From JBGQAS01 sp964498605 (GTDB lineage: Bacteria; Chloroflexota; Anaerolineae; Anaerolineales; Anaerolineaceae): DNA of 33,457 nt. Positions 1 through 8,181 of this stretch are shown in pieces (the stretch's first letter is position 1; each line of letters starts with the position of its first letter). The position numbers were made by a program, and so were the translations under genes. Location: assembly GCA_964498605.1 (NCBI GenBank), contig CAZCHK010000021.1:1-33457 (forward strand), read 5' to 3'. The notes under the pieces were generated by a model that worked only from the letters and a program-made list of their open reading frames with translations, did not search any database and had not been told where the DNA came from.

Positions 1-47
1 TAATGATACCACAAAGTATAACCAGAAAGCCCCCATTCAATTTACGA

Positions 48-53
48 TATAAT
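48..53 (+). promoter_or_regulatory. Probable -10 box for the first operon
   Basis: A perfect TATAAT lies 15 bp before the ATG at 69. I see no good -35 at the right distance, and the upstream flank is cut by the window edge. The predicted leader would be very short, as for other promoters in this window. Confidence 0.45.
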
Positions 54-68
54 CCATGCAGAACTTGT

Positions 69-482
69 ATGCAGAGCAAATCGCAGGCCACATTCGTCAA
101 GGTTTTGGTCGTCAGCATTGTCCTGAATCTGATTGGCTGGATTGGTTTAATACTGCTGATCAGTTTTACTTTGCCGACGCTTTTCCCCAGGTGGCTGTTT
201 TTCTTTCTGCTGACCTGTGCTTTTTGCGGTATTTCGCTCCCATTCATTTTTTTGCTGCACCGGCGCTTTCCAGGTGAGACACCCGCGGATATGGGCGTCT
301 GGATGCGTGAGGCGATCTGGGTAGGCCTGTTCATCGACCTGATTACCTGGCTCCAACTTGGGAGGATGCTCACACCTGCGCGGGGACTGCTGATCGCGAT
401 CGGACTCATTGTCATTGAATATTTCCTTCGGTTAAGGGAAGCCAACCGATTTGTACCCAAGGACACCGGGATGCATGAGTGA
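69..482 (+). CDS. Small four-helix membrane protein, function unknown
   Basis: I do not recognise a family. The ATG at 69 is preferred over an in-frame ATG at position 3, because a TATAAT box sits between them and the extra 22 residues are not hydrophobic. The 137-residue product has about four hydrophobic segments: roughly residues 8-32, 38-61, 77-97 and 102-120. It ends in a charged tail (RLREANRFVPKDTGMHE), suggesting an inner-membrane protein with a cytoplasmic C-terminus. Its stop codon overlaps the start of selA by 8 bp, so the two are probably translationally coupled. Nothing in the sequence ties it to selenium metabolism beyond this position. Confidence 0.6.
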   Translation: MQSKSQATFVKVLVVSIVLNLIGWIGLILLISFTLPTLFPRWLFFFLLTCAFCGISLPFIFLLHRRFPGETPADMGVWMREAIWVGLFIDLITWLQLGRMLTPARGLLIAIGLIVIEYFLRLREANRFVPKDTGMHE

Positions 483-1830
483 TCTGCGTGAGTTGCCGTC
501 GATAGACAGCTTACTGCGTACAGGGGAGGTCCGGGAACTGGTCAGAATGCATGGGAACCCCCTGGTTCTGGCATGTTTGCGTCGAACGATTCAGGAGGAA
601 CGGGATCGCATCCAGCGGGGAGGAAAGAAGCGCTCTCAAAAGGATCTGATCCATTCGACCGGTGATCTCCTGCGGCACGCCACCACTCTGACATTACGGC
701 CCGTGATCAATGCGACGGGTGTACTTTTACATACCAATCTCGGACGTGCTTGCTTGAGCGAGGATGCCGTACAGGTCATCAACGGCATTGGGGATGCATT
801 CTCGACATTGGAATTCGATCTTGACCAAGGCGTGCGTGGTCATCGGTCCGATCATGTTGAAAAGATCCTGAAAGAACTGCTCGGCGTGGAAGATGCGCAT
901 GTTGTCAATAATAACGCGGGTGCTGTGCTTCTGGTTCTTTCAGCTCTGGCCGCTCGCAAGCGGGTGATCGTGTCCAGAACACAGCTGATAGAGATTGGGG
1001 GCGGGTTCCGTATTCCCGAGGTGTTAAGGTTGTCCGGAGCGAAAATGGTGGAAATTGGAACGACCAATCGTGTCCATCTCAGCGACTACACAAGCGCGCT
1101 TCAGGAACCAGCCGCAATTGTCCTTCGCGCGCACCACAGTAATTTCAAGATCGTTGGTTTCTCCAGTGAACCGGATTTCAGTTCGGTGATTGACCTGGCG
1201 CACGCCAACCAGGCCATCGTCGTGGATGATATCGGCAGCGGCGCGCTACTGGACACCTCGATATTTGGACTGGCTCATGAGCCAATGGTTCAGGAGTCGT
1301 TGAAATGTGGCGCGGATATCGTATGTTTTTCAGGGGATAAACTTTTGGGCGGACCCCAGGCAGGGATCATTGTAGGAAAAAAGGAGTTACTGAACAGAAT
1401 TAAGAAACATCCACTGGCGAGGGCGTTGCGAGCGGAGAAACTTCTACTGGCGGGATTGCAGGCGACCCTGATGCATTACTTGAAAGACGAAGCGATAAAC
1501 AAAATACCCCTCTGGCAGATGATCTCGAAAAAACCCGAAGAACTCAAACGACGGGTGACCCACTGGATTCGGGTTCTTGGCCGCGGGGAAATTCTGGCCG
1601 TTGAATCAACAGTCGGTGGCGGGAGCTTGCCGGGTGAAACTCTGCCGTCTTTTGCTTTGGGCTTACGCGTGATCAACGCTCAATCTTTTTTGCAGCAATT
1701 GCGAAGTGCCGTGACACCCGTCGTGGCCCGAGTGAATGCGGATGTCGTTTTGTTTGATCCAAGGACAGTGCTCGACGAGCAGGACGAAGATCTTCTGGCA
1801 ACATTGAATAATTTACTTAAAAAGGAATAG
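475..1830 (+). CDS. selA: L-seryl-tRNA(Sec) selenium transferase SelA
   Basis: A PLP-dependent enzyme that converts seryl-tRNA(Sec) to selenocysteinyl-tRNA(Sec) using selenophosphate. The 451 residues are close to the usual family length of about 460. The N-terminal tRNA-binding part (about 1-75) is followed by the fold-type-I core: NATGVLLHTNLGR (79-91), the NNNAGA loop (145-150), DDIGSG (251-256), and SGDKLLGGPQAG (286-297), in which K289 is the expected Schiff-base lysine. I chose ATG 475 over an in-frame ATG at 451 because the homology begins with the following residues and the previous gene ends at 482. The M24 peptidase gene follows after 4 bp. No selB, selD or tRNA-Sec gene is in the window, but SelA implies that the genome decodes UGA as selenocysteine. 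Confidence 0.93.
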   Translation: MSDLRELPSIDSLLRTGEVRELVRMHGNPLVLACLRRTIQEERDRIQRGGKKRSQKDLIHSTGDLLRHATTLTLRPVINATGVLLHTNLGRACLSEDAVQVINGIGDAFSTLEFDLDQGVRGHRSDHVEKILKELLGVEDAHVVNNNAGAVLLVLSALAARKRVIVSRTQLIEIGGGFRIPEVLRLSGAKMVEIGTTNRVHLSDYTSALQEPAAIVLRAHHSNFKIVGFSSEPDFSSVIDLAHANQAIVVDDIGSGALLDTSIFGLAHEPMVQESLKCGADIVCFSGDKLLGGPQAGIIVGKKELLNRIKKHPLARALRAEKLLLAGLQATLMHYLKDEAINKIPLWQMISKKPEELKRRVTHWIRVLGRGEILAVESTVGGGSLPGETLPSFALGLRVINAQSFLQQLRSAVTPVVARVNADVVLFDPRTVLDEQDEDLLATLNNLLKKE

Positions 1831-1834
1831 TTTT

Positions 1835-3070
1835 ATGAAAAATGATCTTGGACACTTAATGAAAGATCAGGGTATTGATGCACTGCTCATCACGGGTCCG
1901 GCGTCCAGCAACCCAGCCATGGTTTACTTCACCGGTCTGGTGCACGTGACTATGGCGGACCTTGTTGTGAAGGCCGGCTCGGAACCCGTATTGTTCTACC
2001 CTCCGATGGAGAGGGACGAGGCAGCCAAAACCGGTTTGCCGTCCAGAAGTTACACGAATTACCCGATGAGGGAGTTTCTGTCACTGGCAGCAAACGATGC
2101 GGTAAAAGCTCGCGCGATGAGATATCAAAAGATGCTCAAGGACTGCGGTGTTGAGAAGGGTACGATTGCGATCTACGGAAATGCTGATGCAGGTGCCAGC
2201 TACGCGATCTTTTCTGCGCTCCAAAAGATCATGCCCGAGGTGGAGCTCTCGGGATTCCCGGTGGATGAATTGTTGATGCAGGCGATGATGACGAAGGATG
2301 AGGTGGAGCTGGCGGCGATTGCTGAAATGGGCAAATTGACCATCGAAGTAGTGGGTAGAACAGCTGACTACCTGACAAAACACCAGGTCAGAAACGAGAC
2401 GCTGCTTAAACAGGATGGTTCACCGCTCAGGATCAAAGACGTTAAAAGCAGGATCGATCTTTGGCTGGCGGAACTTGGCGCCGCCAATCCGGAAGCAACC
2501 ATATTTGCCATCGGGCGCGATGCCGGCGTGCCGCACAGCACAGGCAACCCGGAAGATGTGCTTGCGCTGGGAAAGACGATCGTATACGATATTTTTCCAT
2601 GCCAGGCTGGAGGGGGATTCTTTTACGATTTCACACGCACCTGGTGCCTTGGATATGCCCCGGATGAGGCGGTCAAGCTATACGAGGATGTAAAGTACGC
2701 CTACAATGCGCTGGTCAGCGAATTAAAGGTCGACCAGCCATTTTCGCATTATCAGACGCGGACCTGTGAGATATTCGAGAAGCAAGGCCACGCTACGATT
2801 GCGCAGGATCCGGCAGTAGAAGAAGGCTACGTGCACAGCATCGGTCATGGAGTCGGGCTGCACGTGCACGAAAAACCTTTCAGCGGTGCGAACACCACAT
2901 CCACTGACCGGCTGGCCCCGGGCAGTGTATTCACGATCGAACCAGGTTTGTACTATCCCAGCAGGGGTATGGGTGTCAGGATCGAGGATACGTATTGCGT
3001 GAATCCTGACGGCAGCATAAAAACCCTGGCAGAATATCCCGCAGAACTGATCTTAAAAATGAAAAATTGA
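1835..3070 (+). CDS. M24 family metallopeptidase (Xaa-Pro aminopeptidase-like)
   Basis: A cytoplasmic peptidase of the creatinase/aminopeptidase P superfamily, probably removing N-terminal residues ahead of proline. The 411 residues divide into an N-terminal creatinase-like domain (about 1-145, with NPAMVYFTGL) and a pita-bread catalytic domain. All five expected dimetal ligands are present: D252 (VYDIFPC), D265 (YDFTRTW), H338 (IGHGVGLHVHE), E369 (FTIEPGLY) and E384 (VRIEDTY). H234 and H345 are further candidate active-site histidines. An AAGGA ribosome-binding site precedes the ATG, 4 bp after selA. There is no signal peptide. Exact substrate preference (PepP versus PepQ type) cannot be told from sequence alone. 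Confidence 0.88.
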   Translation: MKNDLGHLMKDQGIDALLITGPASSNPAMVYFTGLVHVTMADLVVKAGSEPVLFYPPMERDEAAKTGLPSRSYTNYPMREFLSLAANDAVKARAMRYQKMLKDCGVEKGTIAIYGNADAGASYAIFSALQKIMPEVELSGFPVDELLMQAMMTKDEVELAAIAEMGKLTIEVVGRTADYLTKHQVRNETLLKQDGSPLRIKDVKSRIDLWLAELGAANPEATIFAIGRDAGVPHSTGNPEDVLALGKTIVYDIFPCQAGGGFFYDFTRTWCLGYAPDEAVKLYEDVKYAYNALVSELKVDQPFSHYQTRTCEIFEKQGHATIAQDPAVEEGYVHSIGHGVGLHVHEKPFSGANTTSTDRLAPGSVFTIEPGLYYPSRGMGVRIEDTYCVNPDGSIKTLAEYPAELILKMKN

Positions 3071-3086
3071 AACCGGGAAATTCCTG

Positions 3087-3560
3087 ATGATGAGCTTCAA
3101 TGACCCAGAGCTGGAGGCGTTTGTTTTATCCGCGTTGAAACGGCAACAAAACATACAGGAAAACCTGATTCCCCAGGTTGTTGAGCGGACGGGATGGAAC
3201 TGGACGAGGGCGGAAGAATTTATCGAGAAGGTTCGCCTGGAACACAGCCTTTCCATCGTGCTGTGGCAGGGGAAATTCTTCACCATCCTGTCCACCATTT
3301 TTCTTCTTGCAGGCTTAGGGTTAACCATCGCTTCCATCAGCGTGAGTCTGGGCATCAACAACATTTCGGAATGTTTACCTGGTGGCCGGATTACGGATGG
3401 AAGAAGCCAATTCCCGGATTGCACTGGGCTCATCCTTGATAGCATTCAAAGTGTGGAAGTGTTTGTTGGCATTGGATTGAGCCTTGTTTTGGGAGGATTC
3501 ATTGGCCTGTTGCTCGCCCAACGGCAGTTGAGACATGGTAATATGATGGTCAATGATTGA
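3087..3560 (+). CDS. Small two-helix membrane protein with N-terminal soluble region, unknown
   Basis: No family recognised. The 157 residues show an acidic helical N-terminus (about 1-58) that ends in an amphipathic stretch, a first hydrophobic helix at about 64-85 (FFTILSTIFLLAGLGLTIA), an extracytoplasmic loop with a Cys pair (ISECLPGG and FPDCTG) that could form a disulfide, and a second helix at about 125-145. It sits 16 bp after the peptidase gene and 6 bp before tsaD, so it is part of the operon. The ribosome-binding site is weak and two consecutive ATG codons are possible starts. Confidence 0.6.
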   Translation: MMSFNDPELEAFVLSALKRQQNIQENLIPQVVERTGWNWTRAEEFIEKVRLEHSLSIVLWQGKFFTILSTIFLLAGLGLTIASISVSLGINNISECLPGGRITDGRSQFPDCTGLILDSIQSVEVFVGIGLSLVLGGFIGLLLAQRQLRHGNMMVND

Positions 3561-3566
3561 GGTTGC

Positions 3567-4622
3567 ATGAAGCAAAAGACTGATGGACAGAGAGTGCGAA
3601 TATTGGGGATTGAGACTTCCTGTGATGAAACCGCGGCGGCTGTTGTTGAGAATGGCACAACCATTCTGTCGAATGTCATCGCATCGCAGGTTGATCTTCA
3701 TGCCAGGTACGGTGGAGTATTTCCGGAAGTCGCATCTAGGCAGCATATTCTCTCCATTTTTCCTGTTGTGGAGGAAGCCTTGACATTGGCTCACCTTGGT
3801 TTTGACGACATCGATGCGGTTGCCGTGACACGCGGACCGGGACTGGCAGGGTCGCTGGTGGTGGGTGTGAATATGGCGAAAGGTATCGCTCTGGCGAGGG
3901 ATTTGCCTCTCATTGGTGTAAACCATCTGGAGGCGCACATCTACTCCGCCTGGCTGCAGGGTAACCAGCAAAGCACCTGGGTGCCGCCTTCATTCCCCGT
4001 CATGGCACTGCTGGTCTCAGGAGGGCATACCGAGTTGAACCTGATGACGGCACATCTGGCCTATCACAGATTGGGGGGTACTGTTGATGATGCCGCTGGA
4101 GAAGCTTTTGACAAGGTTGCCAGGCTTCTTCATCTCAGTTATCCGGGCGGTCCTTCCGTGCAAAAAGCTGCTGAGGACGGGATCAGTGAGAGCATAGCCA
4201 TGCCGAGAGCCAAGATGGAAGGAACATGGAATTTTTCTTTCAGCGGGATCAAAACAGCGGTCCTGCGGTTCATAAAAAGAATCGAAGAAGAGGGCCAGCC
4301 CGTACCGGTATCCAATTTGGCTGCAGCTTTTCAGAAAGCGGTGATCGATGTGCTGTACGAGAAAACGATGGCTGCTGCCAGAGAATATCATGTTCAGGAG
4401 GTGGTCATTGCCGGAGGGGTGTCGGCTAACAAAGCGCTCAGGGCGATGTTTTTGTCACAGGAAGAGTTCCCTCTTCGCATACCGCCTTTGGCGCTCTGCA
4501 CAGATAATGCCGCGATGACCGCCGCCGCAGGTTATTATCGCTTCATGACGGGAGATTCCGACTCTTTGGACACGGACGTCATGCCGAACTGGCCGCTGTC
4601 TGTTGAGAAATTGGCCGGGTAA
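3567..4622 (+). CDS. tsaD: tRNA N6-adenosine threonylcarbamoyltransferase TsaD
   Basis: Transfers threonylcarbamoyl from TC-AMP to A37 of ANN-decoding tRNAs, working with TsaB and TsaE, which are not in this window. The 351 residues start with the ASKHA-fold phosphate loop ILGIETSCDETAAAVV. The metal-binding pair H120/H124 lies in GVNHLEAHIYS. SGGHTEL, DDAAGEAFDKVARLL and the C-terminal CTDNAAMTAAAGYY, whose Asp is the third metal ligand, are all recognisable family motifs. GAGG precedes the ATG by 4 bases. The length is typical of the bacterial protein. Confidence 0.96.
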   Translation: MKQKTDGQRVRILGIETSCDETAAAVVENGTTILSNVIASQVDLHARYGGVFPEVASRQHILSIFPVVEEALTLAHLGFDDIDAVAVTRGPGLAGSLVVGVNMAKGIALARDLPLIGVNHLEAHIYSAWLQGNQQSTWVPPSFPVMALLVSGGHTELNLMTAHLAYHRLGGTVDDAAGEAFDKVARLLHLSYPGGPSVQKAAEDGISESIAMPRAKMEGTWNFSFSGIKTAVLRFIKRIEEEGQPVPVSNLAAAFQKAVIDVLYEKTMAAAREYHVQEVVIAGGVSANKALRAMFLSQEEFPLRIPPLALCTDNAAMTAAAGYYRFMTGDSDSLDTDVMPNWPLSVEKLAG

Positions 4623-4645
4623 CTTTTCTCTGGAATGATCATCTA

Positions 4646-5260
4646 ATGAAGTATGAAATAAATCCAAGCGTTGCGATCACTCTTGAGCAATTAAAAAAAG
4701 GCGACAAGGACGCCTTTGGTTCGCTGGTAGCCAAGACATCGGAAAGATTGTACCGTTTGGTGTTTCGAATGACAGGTGACGAGATGGAAGCGGAAGACAT
4801 CCTCCAGGATACCTATCTCAAAGCCTTCACGGGGATCGCATCGTTTGAAGGGCGGTCTTCGCTTGAAACCTGGCTGTATCGAATTGCCATGAACGAGGTT
4901 TTTATGCGTTACAGGAAGAAAAGCGCTCCCCAGGTTTCGATCGATGAGGAGGTCCAGGGAGATGAAGGCCTGAATGAGCCGCTTCAAATTGTGGACTGGT
5001 GCTGCCTGCCCGAAGCAGAGTTGCTGGACCAGGAAAGCAAGACGATGCTAAATCAGGCTGCCGACGAACTTTCACCGGGTTTAAGGGCTGTGTTTATACT
5101 GCGTGATATTCAGGGATTGTCCATACAGGACACGGCTGAGATCCTGAACATCTCCGAGGGGGCGGTAAAAACGCGTTTGCTGAGAGCCCGTTTGATGCTG
5201 CGCGAGAAACTCTCACGCTATTACTCCGAAAAGATGGAGAGGAGATCAGGCCATGCATGA
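4646..5260 (+). CDS. ECF-type RNA polymerase sigma factor
   Basis: A 204-residue group IV sigma factor. Region 2 spans about residues 22-92, with the typical EAEDILQDTYLKAF core-binding helix and the LETWLYRIAMNEVFMRYRKK -10 recognition segment. A linker of about 40 residues follows, containing an unusual WCCLPE. Region 4 spans about 138-192, with RAVFILRDIQGLSIQDTAEI and the helix-turn-helix SEGAVKTRLLRAR. It overlaps the next gene, a zinc anti-sigma factor, by 8 bp, the classic arrangement of an ECF sigma factor with its inhibitor. The two redox genes that follow suggest oxidative or disulfide stress as the signal (inference). The ribosome-binding site is weak. Confidence 0.92.
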   Translation: MKYEINPSVAITLEQLKKGDKDAFGSLVAKTSERLYRLVFRMTGDEMEAEDILQDTYLKAFTGIASFEGRSSLETWLYRIAMNEVFMRYRKKSAPQVSIDEEVQGDEGLNEPLQIVDWCCLPEAELLDQESKTMLNQAADELSPGLRAVFILRDIQGLSIQDTAEILNISEGAVKTRLLRARLMLREKLSRYYSEKMERRSGHA

Positions 5261-5495
5261 AAATCATTGTCAGGAATTGCTGGCTTCGCTGTCAGACTAC
5301 ATCGATGGAAACCTGGATCAGAACATGTGCGGGGAAATTGAGAAACACATGGAAAGTTGCCCGAATTGTAAGATGGTATACAACACGCTAAGAAAAACCA
5401 TCGATCTGTATCACCAGATGGATGAGAGTTCCGGCATGCCCGATGATGTTCGCCAGCGTCTGTACGCGAGGCTTGCCATTCATAATATTGGCTGA
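5253..5495 (+). CDS. Soluble zinc-binding anti-sigma factor (ZAS domain)
   Basis: An 80-residue protein with the ZAS signature HxxxCxxC (H32, C36, C39 in KHMESCPNC) plus His5/Cys6 near the start as a likely fourth ligand. There is no transmembrane segment, so it is a free cytoplasmic inhibitor of the type represented by RsrA. It would hold the preceding sigma factor until its zinc-thiolate centre is oxidised or otherwise altered (inference from family). It starts inside the sigma gene, with AGGAG upstream of the ATG. The thioredoxin-like gene 57 bp downstream could be the reductase that resets it, as thioredoxin does for RsrA, but this is inference from position. Confidence 0.85.
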   Translation: MHENHCQELLASLSDYIDGNLDQNMCGEIEKHMESCPNCKMVYNTLRKTIDLYHQMDESSGMPDDVRQRLYARLAIHNIG

Positions 5496-5511
5496 TCATA
5501 ACCTCCCGCGT

Positions 5512-5530
5512 AACTTTTCGTCTAAAAGTT
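5512..5530 (+). other. Small hairpin between anti-sigma and thioredoxin-like genes
   Basis: Seven-base inverted repeat AACTTTT / AAAAGTT with a 5-base loop. It lacks a following T run, so it is a weak attenuator or operator candidate rather than a clear terminator. Confidence 0.3.
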
Positions 5531-5552
5531 CATCCAATAAGTGAGGTGCATG

Positions 5553-6230
5553 ATGTCAACGCTATTGGATGCTGAAACCCTTTCACAAATTAAAGAGATT
5601 TTTCAGAACCTTATTCGGCCGGTTTCACTGATCTTCTTTGTGAAAAAAGCCGGTTGTGATTCTTGTGAACAAACGGTTCAGCTTCTGTCTGAAGTAGCCG
5701 CACTTTCGGACAAGGTTGCGCTTCAAATTCATGATGTAGAGACCGATTCGGAAAAGGCTGCGCAATACAACGTGAGGAAGGCCCCCACGCTGATTGTCGG
5801 CGAGCAAGGGCATGAGGGTGTGATGGATGTGGGTGTTCACTTCATGGGCATTCCAGCCGGGCACGAATTTACCTCTTTGATCAACGCCGTGCTGCTTGTT
5901 TCGACCCAAGAAGTACCTCTCAGGGATTCAACAAAACGAAAATTGCAGAGCCTGTCGACACCGGTTGATATCAAAGTATTCACGACTCCCACCTGCCCGT
6001 ATTGTCCGCAAGCGGTCATTTTGGCGCACCAGTTTGCCGCCTTCAGCCCGATGATCAATTCTTCCATGGTCAACGCGATTGAATATCAGGCGGAGTCCAG
6101 GGCGCTGGGCGTGCAGGGAGTTCCGCATACGTCCATCAATGATGGAGAGGGCACTTTGATTGGGGTTGAGCCTGAGGAGGCTTTGCTGGATGAAATCATG
6201 AGTGTCGCAGCGAAAAAGGAGAAAAAATGA
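5553..6230 (+). CDS. Two-domain glutaredoxin/thioredoxin-like protein disulfide oxidoreductase
   Basis: A 225-residue cytoplasmic protein built of two consecutive thioredoxin folds, like the protein disulfide oxidoreductase (PDO) family of archaea and anaerobic bacteria. The first domain has CDSC (C35, C38) and a KAPT cis-proline loop. The second has CPYC (C148, C151), the typical glutaredoxin/AhpF-type motif, and GVPHT as its cis-proline loop. I chose the second ATG of a close pair (5550, 5553) because GAGG then lies 6 bases upstream. It probably reduces disulfides or peroxidases, and possibly the anti-sigma factor. OsmC overlaps its stop by 4 bp, so the two are co-translated. Confidence 0.85.
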   Translation: MSTLLDAETLSQIKEIFQNLIRPVSLIFFVKKAGCDSCEQTVQLLSEVAALSDKVALQIHDVETDSEKAAQYNVRKAPTLIVGEQGHEGVMDVGVHFMGIPAGHEFTSLINAVLLVSTQEVPLRDSTKRKLQSLSTPVDIKVFTTPTCPYCPQAVILAHQFAAFSPMINSSMVNAIEYQAESRALGVQGVPHTSINDGEGTLIGVEPEEALLDEIMSVAAKKEKK

Positions 6231-6637
6231 ACGCTTCAGTGAAATGGAAAGGCGGGATGTCTTTTGACGGCACGTCCGATAGTAGTTTTTCCGTACCGTT
6301 AGGGGCTGATACGCAGGTTGGGGGCGCGGGCGATGGTTTTCGCCCAATGGAGCTCATGCTGATCGGCATGGCGGGGTGCACGGCCATGGATGTCATCTCC
6401 ATCCTGAAGAAGAAGCAGCAGGATGTGACTGGATTTGAGGTCAGCGTCAGGGCGGAAAGAACGGACGATCATCCAAAAGTATTTAACAAGATTTGGATCG
6501 AATACATTGTCCGGGGAAATGGGGTTGATCACCAGGCTGTTGAGAGGGCCGTGGAGCTATCGGAGACGAAATATTGCTCGGGAATCGCGATGATATCCAA
6601 AACCGCGCAGATCGAGCACCAGATCACACTGGCTTGA
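6227..6637 (+). CDS. OsmC/Ohr family peroxiredoxin-like protein
   Basis: A 136-residue protein of the OsmC superfamily, whose members reduce organic hydroperoxides with two cysteines. The two conserved cysteines are present: C51 in MELMLIGMAGCTAMDV, at the start of the central helix, and C117 in ETKYCSGIAM. It lacks features that would separate Ohr from OsmC or the YhfA-like group, though MxGCTAMDVxxIL is closest to the YhfA-like group. A good AAGGAG lies before the ATG. Its coupling to the thiol oxidoreductase suggests that protein supplies the electrons. Confidence 0.88.
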   Translation: MNASVKWKGGMSFDGTSDSSFSVPLGADTQVGGAGDGFRPMELMLIGMAGCTAMDVISILKKKQQDVTGFEVSVRAERTDDHPKVFNKIWIEYIVRGNGVDHQAVERAVELSETKYCSGIAMISKTAQIEHQITLA

Positions 6638-6670
6638 ACCGGAACCGGATGTTCAGGTAGGTCCTCGTCA

Positions 6671-6690
6671 CGGATCTTGATGATGATCCG
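6671..6690. terminator. Weak hairpin between convergent genes
   Basis: A six-base stem CGGATC / GATCCG with an 8-base loop sits in the 69-bp gap between the converging OsmC and M23 genes. There is no T run, so support as a terminator is low. Confidence 0.3.
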
Positions 6691-6706
6691 CAGTTAACCT
6701 CCCAGG

Positions 6707-8173
6707 CTAATACCCTTCCGAGTTGACCTTGCTGAAGGAGTCAGAGCTGGTGGAGGCAGTGATGACCCGTCCAAAACGCTCTAAAGTCCCCTTGTATGGC
6801 GCGCTGCCATTGTGGGCTACCCAGCCTTCAAAGTTGAAAGCCAGAGGGCCATCCGCGGGGATCCATTCTCCGTTGTACTTCCGTGCAATGTGGATGTGCG
6901 TTCCCGTGGATGAGCCGCCTTCACATGAAGGGTGCCCGATGCGATCTCCTGCCTGAACAATGCTCCCCTGGGCGATGCGATCCCTCGTGGCGATATGCAG
7001 GTAAAAGACGACCCAGCCGGTATTTTCATCTGCGTCCCCATCCAGGTCCAGTACCACGATGCCTGGAGCGGATCTCGCGATGATGCCATCCGCGACTGCT
7101 GTCGCGAAAATATCGGTTTCCACGCATCCACTGGATTGAGTGGGTGGAGCGAAATCAAGAGCCGCGAAGGGATCGCCCAGACCCCAACCGGTGTGAGGGC
7201 CACCCGTGTAAGTCCAGGATTGACCGGGTAAAAATGGAAATCGAAACGCGGGTTGTTCAAGGCTTCCAGGGATCAATTCTTCCAGACCTTCCCAGGGGCT
7301 GCCGAATAATTCCCGGTAGGTCTTTGCCAGACCCTGGTCGCTGATGGCGAGCGTGTACTGTTCGTAATCCATATTTTGGGCAAAGTAATAATGCAACGCT
7401 GCGGTGGCAGCGTTCTGCCACGGGTCCGGATACTCTAGCTGTTCACCACCTATGTCAAATGAAACCAATCTGCCCGTTCTCCACCCATAATAACCATTAT
7501 TCATGACATTCACTGCCCAGACGAGTTGCAGGTACACTCCTTTGTGGTACTGCTCGACATACCCCAGGGGGTAATCGTCAGAAGGGAACGCGCCTGGATC
7601 CGACAACCCGTTCAATTGATATTCAATGACGGCCAGGATCAATCTCGGGTTGACGCTGAAATTGCGAGCCAGGTAGTGGATCAAAGCCCCACCCTGCCGC
7701 CACTGCCCTCCCGCGTATTCGCTGTAATTCTTCAACCACCCGGGCTGGCTGTTGACATAGCTCACGGTATCGAACTCACTCGCGTCGGGACCAAATACGA
7801 AGTCATTGTCTGGAATGATCTGATACTGACTGCCCCACAGCGCACGATAATATATGGGCATTTTCAAAGGAAGACCTGCTGGCAGCGTGGTGACTTCGTT
7901 CGGCAAAATACCATTGGCGAAACGAATTTCCTGTTCAGTCGTGTTGAACCGGGCTGCCAATCCTGGAAGCGTGTCCCCGGATTGGACGATGTAATCCACC
8001 AGCTCACCGGGCTCGTAGGCGGGTCTTGTCGGCTCGTCCGTGACAGAGACAACCGGTCCGCCCGTATCCGTCATGATCAAGAACAGGGGGGCTTGCGACT
8101 GGTTGTAGGAAAGGCATCCTGTGAGCAGCAGAACGGCGCTGAGAATGGGAATGATCAATCTTAACGTTTTCAT
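6707..8173 (-). CDS. LysM-lysozyme-like-M23 wall hydrolase lipoprotein (paralogue 1)
   Basis: A secreted, lipid-anchored peptidoglycan-processing protein of 488 residues. The order is: signal peptide with lipobox LTGC (C20); one LysM (about 59-107, YIVQSGDTLPGLAARF); a central helical region with NPRLILAVIEYQ, where E184 falls where lytic transglycosylases have their catalytic Glu; and an M23 domain (about 320-445). Likely zinc/catalytic residues are H327, D340, H393 (YLHIA), H426 and H428 (THIHIAR). The spacing from H327 to D340 is 13, against the usual HxxxD, and is the same in all three paralogues. It is the last gene of the operon, 8 bp after paralogue 2. The transglycosylase assignment is inference. 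Confidence 0.85.
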   Translation of the reverse strand: MKTLRLIIPILSAVLLLTGCLSYNQSQAPLFLIMTDTGGPVVSVTDEPTRPAYEPGELVDYIVQSGDTLPGLAARFNTTEQEIRFANGILPNEVTTLPAGLPLKMPIYYRALWGSQYQIIPDNDFVFGPDASEFDTVSYVNSQPGWLKNYSEYAGGQWRQGGALIHYLARNFSVNPRLILAVIEYQLNGLSDPGAFPSDDYPLGYVEQYHKGVYLQLVWAVNVMNNGYYGWRTGRLVSFDIGGEQLEYPDPWQNAATAALHYYFAQNMDYEQYTLAISDQGLAKTYRELFGSPWEGLEELIPGSLEQPAFRFPFLPGQSWTYTGGPHTGWGLGDPFAALDFAPPTQSSGCVETDIFATAVADGIIARSAPGIVVLDLDGDADENTGWVVFYLHIATRDRIAQGSIVQAGDRIGHPSCEGGSSTGTHIHIARKYNGEWIPADGPLAFNFEGWVAHNGSAPYKGTLERFGRVITASTSSDSFSKVNSEGY

Positions 8174-8181
8174 TGGGTCAG

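Noticed and set aside
5553..6637. Selenocysteine in the thioredoxin-like or OsmC proteins
   Set aside because: Active-site positions are encoded as ordinary cysteine codons and there is no in-frame UGA.
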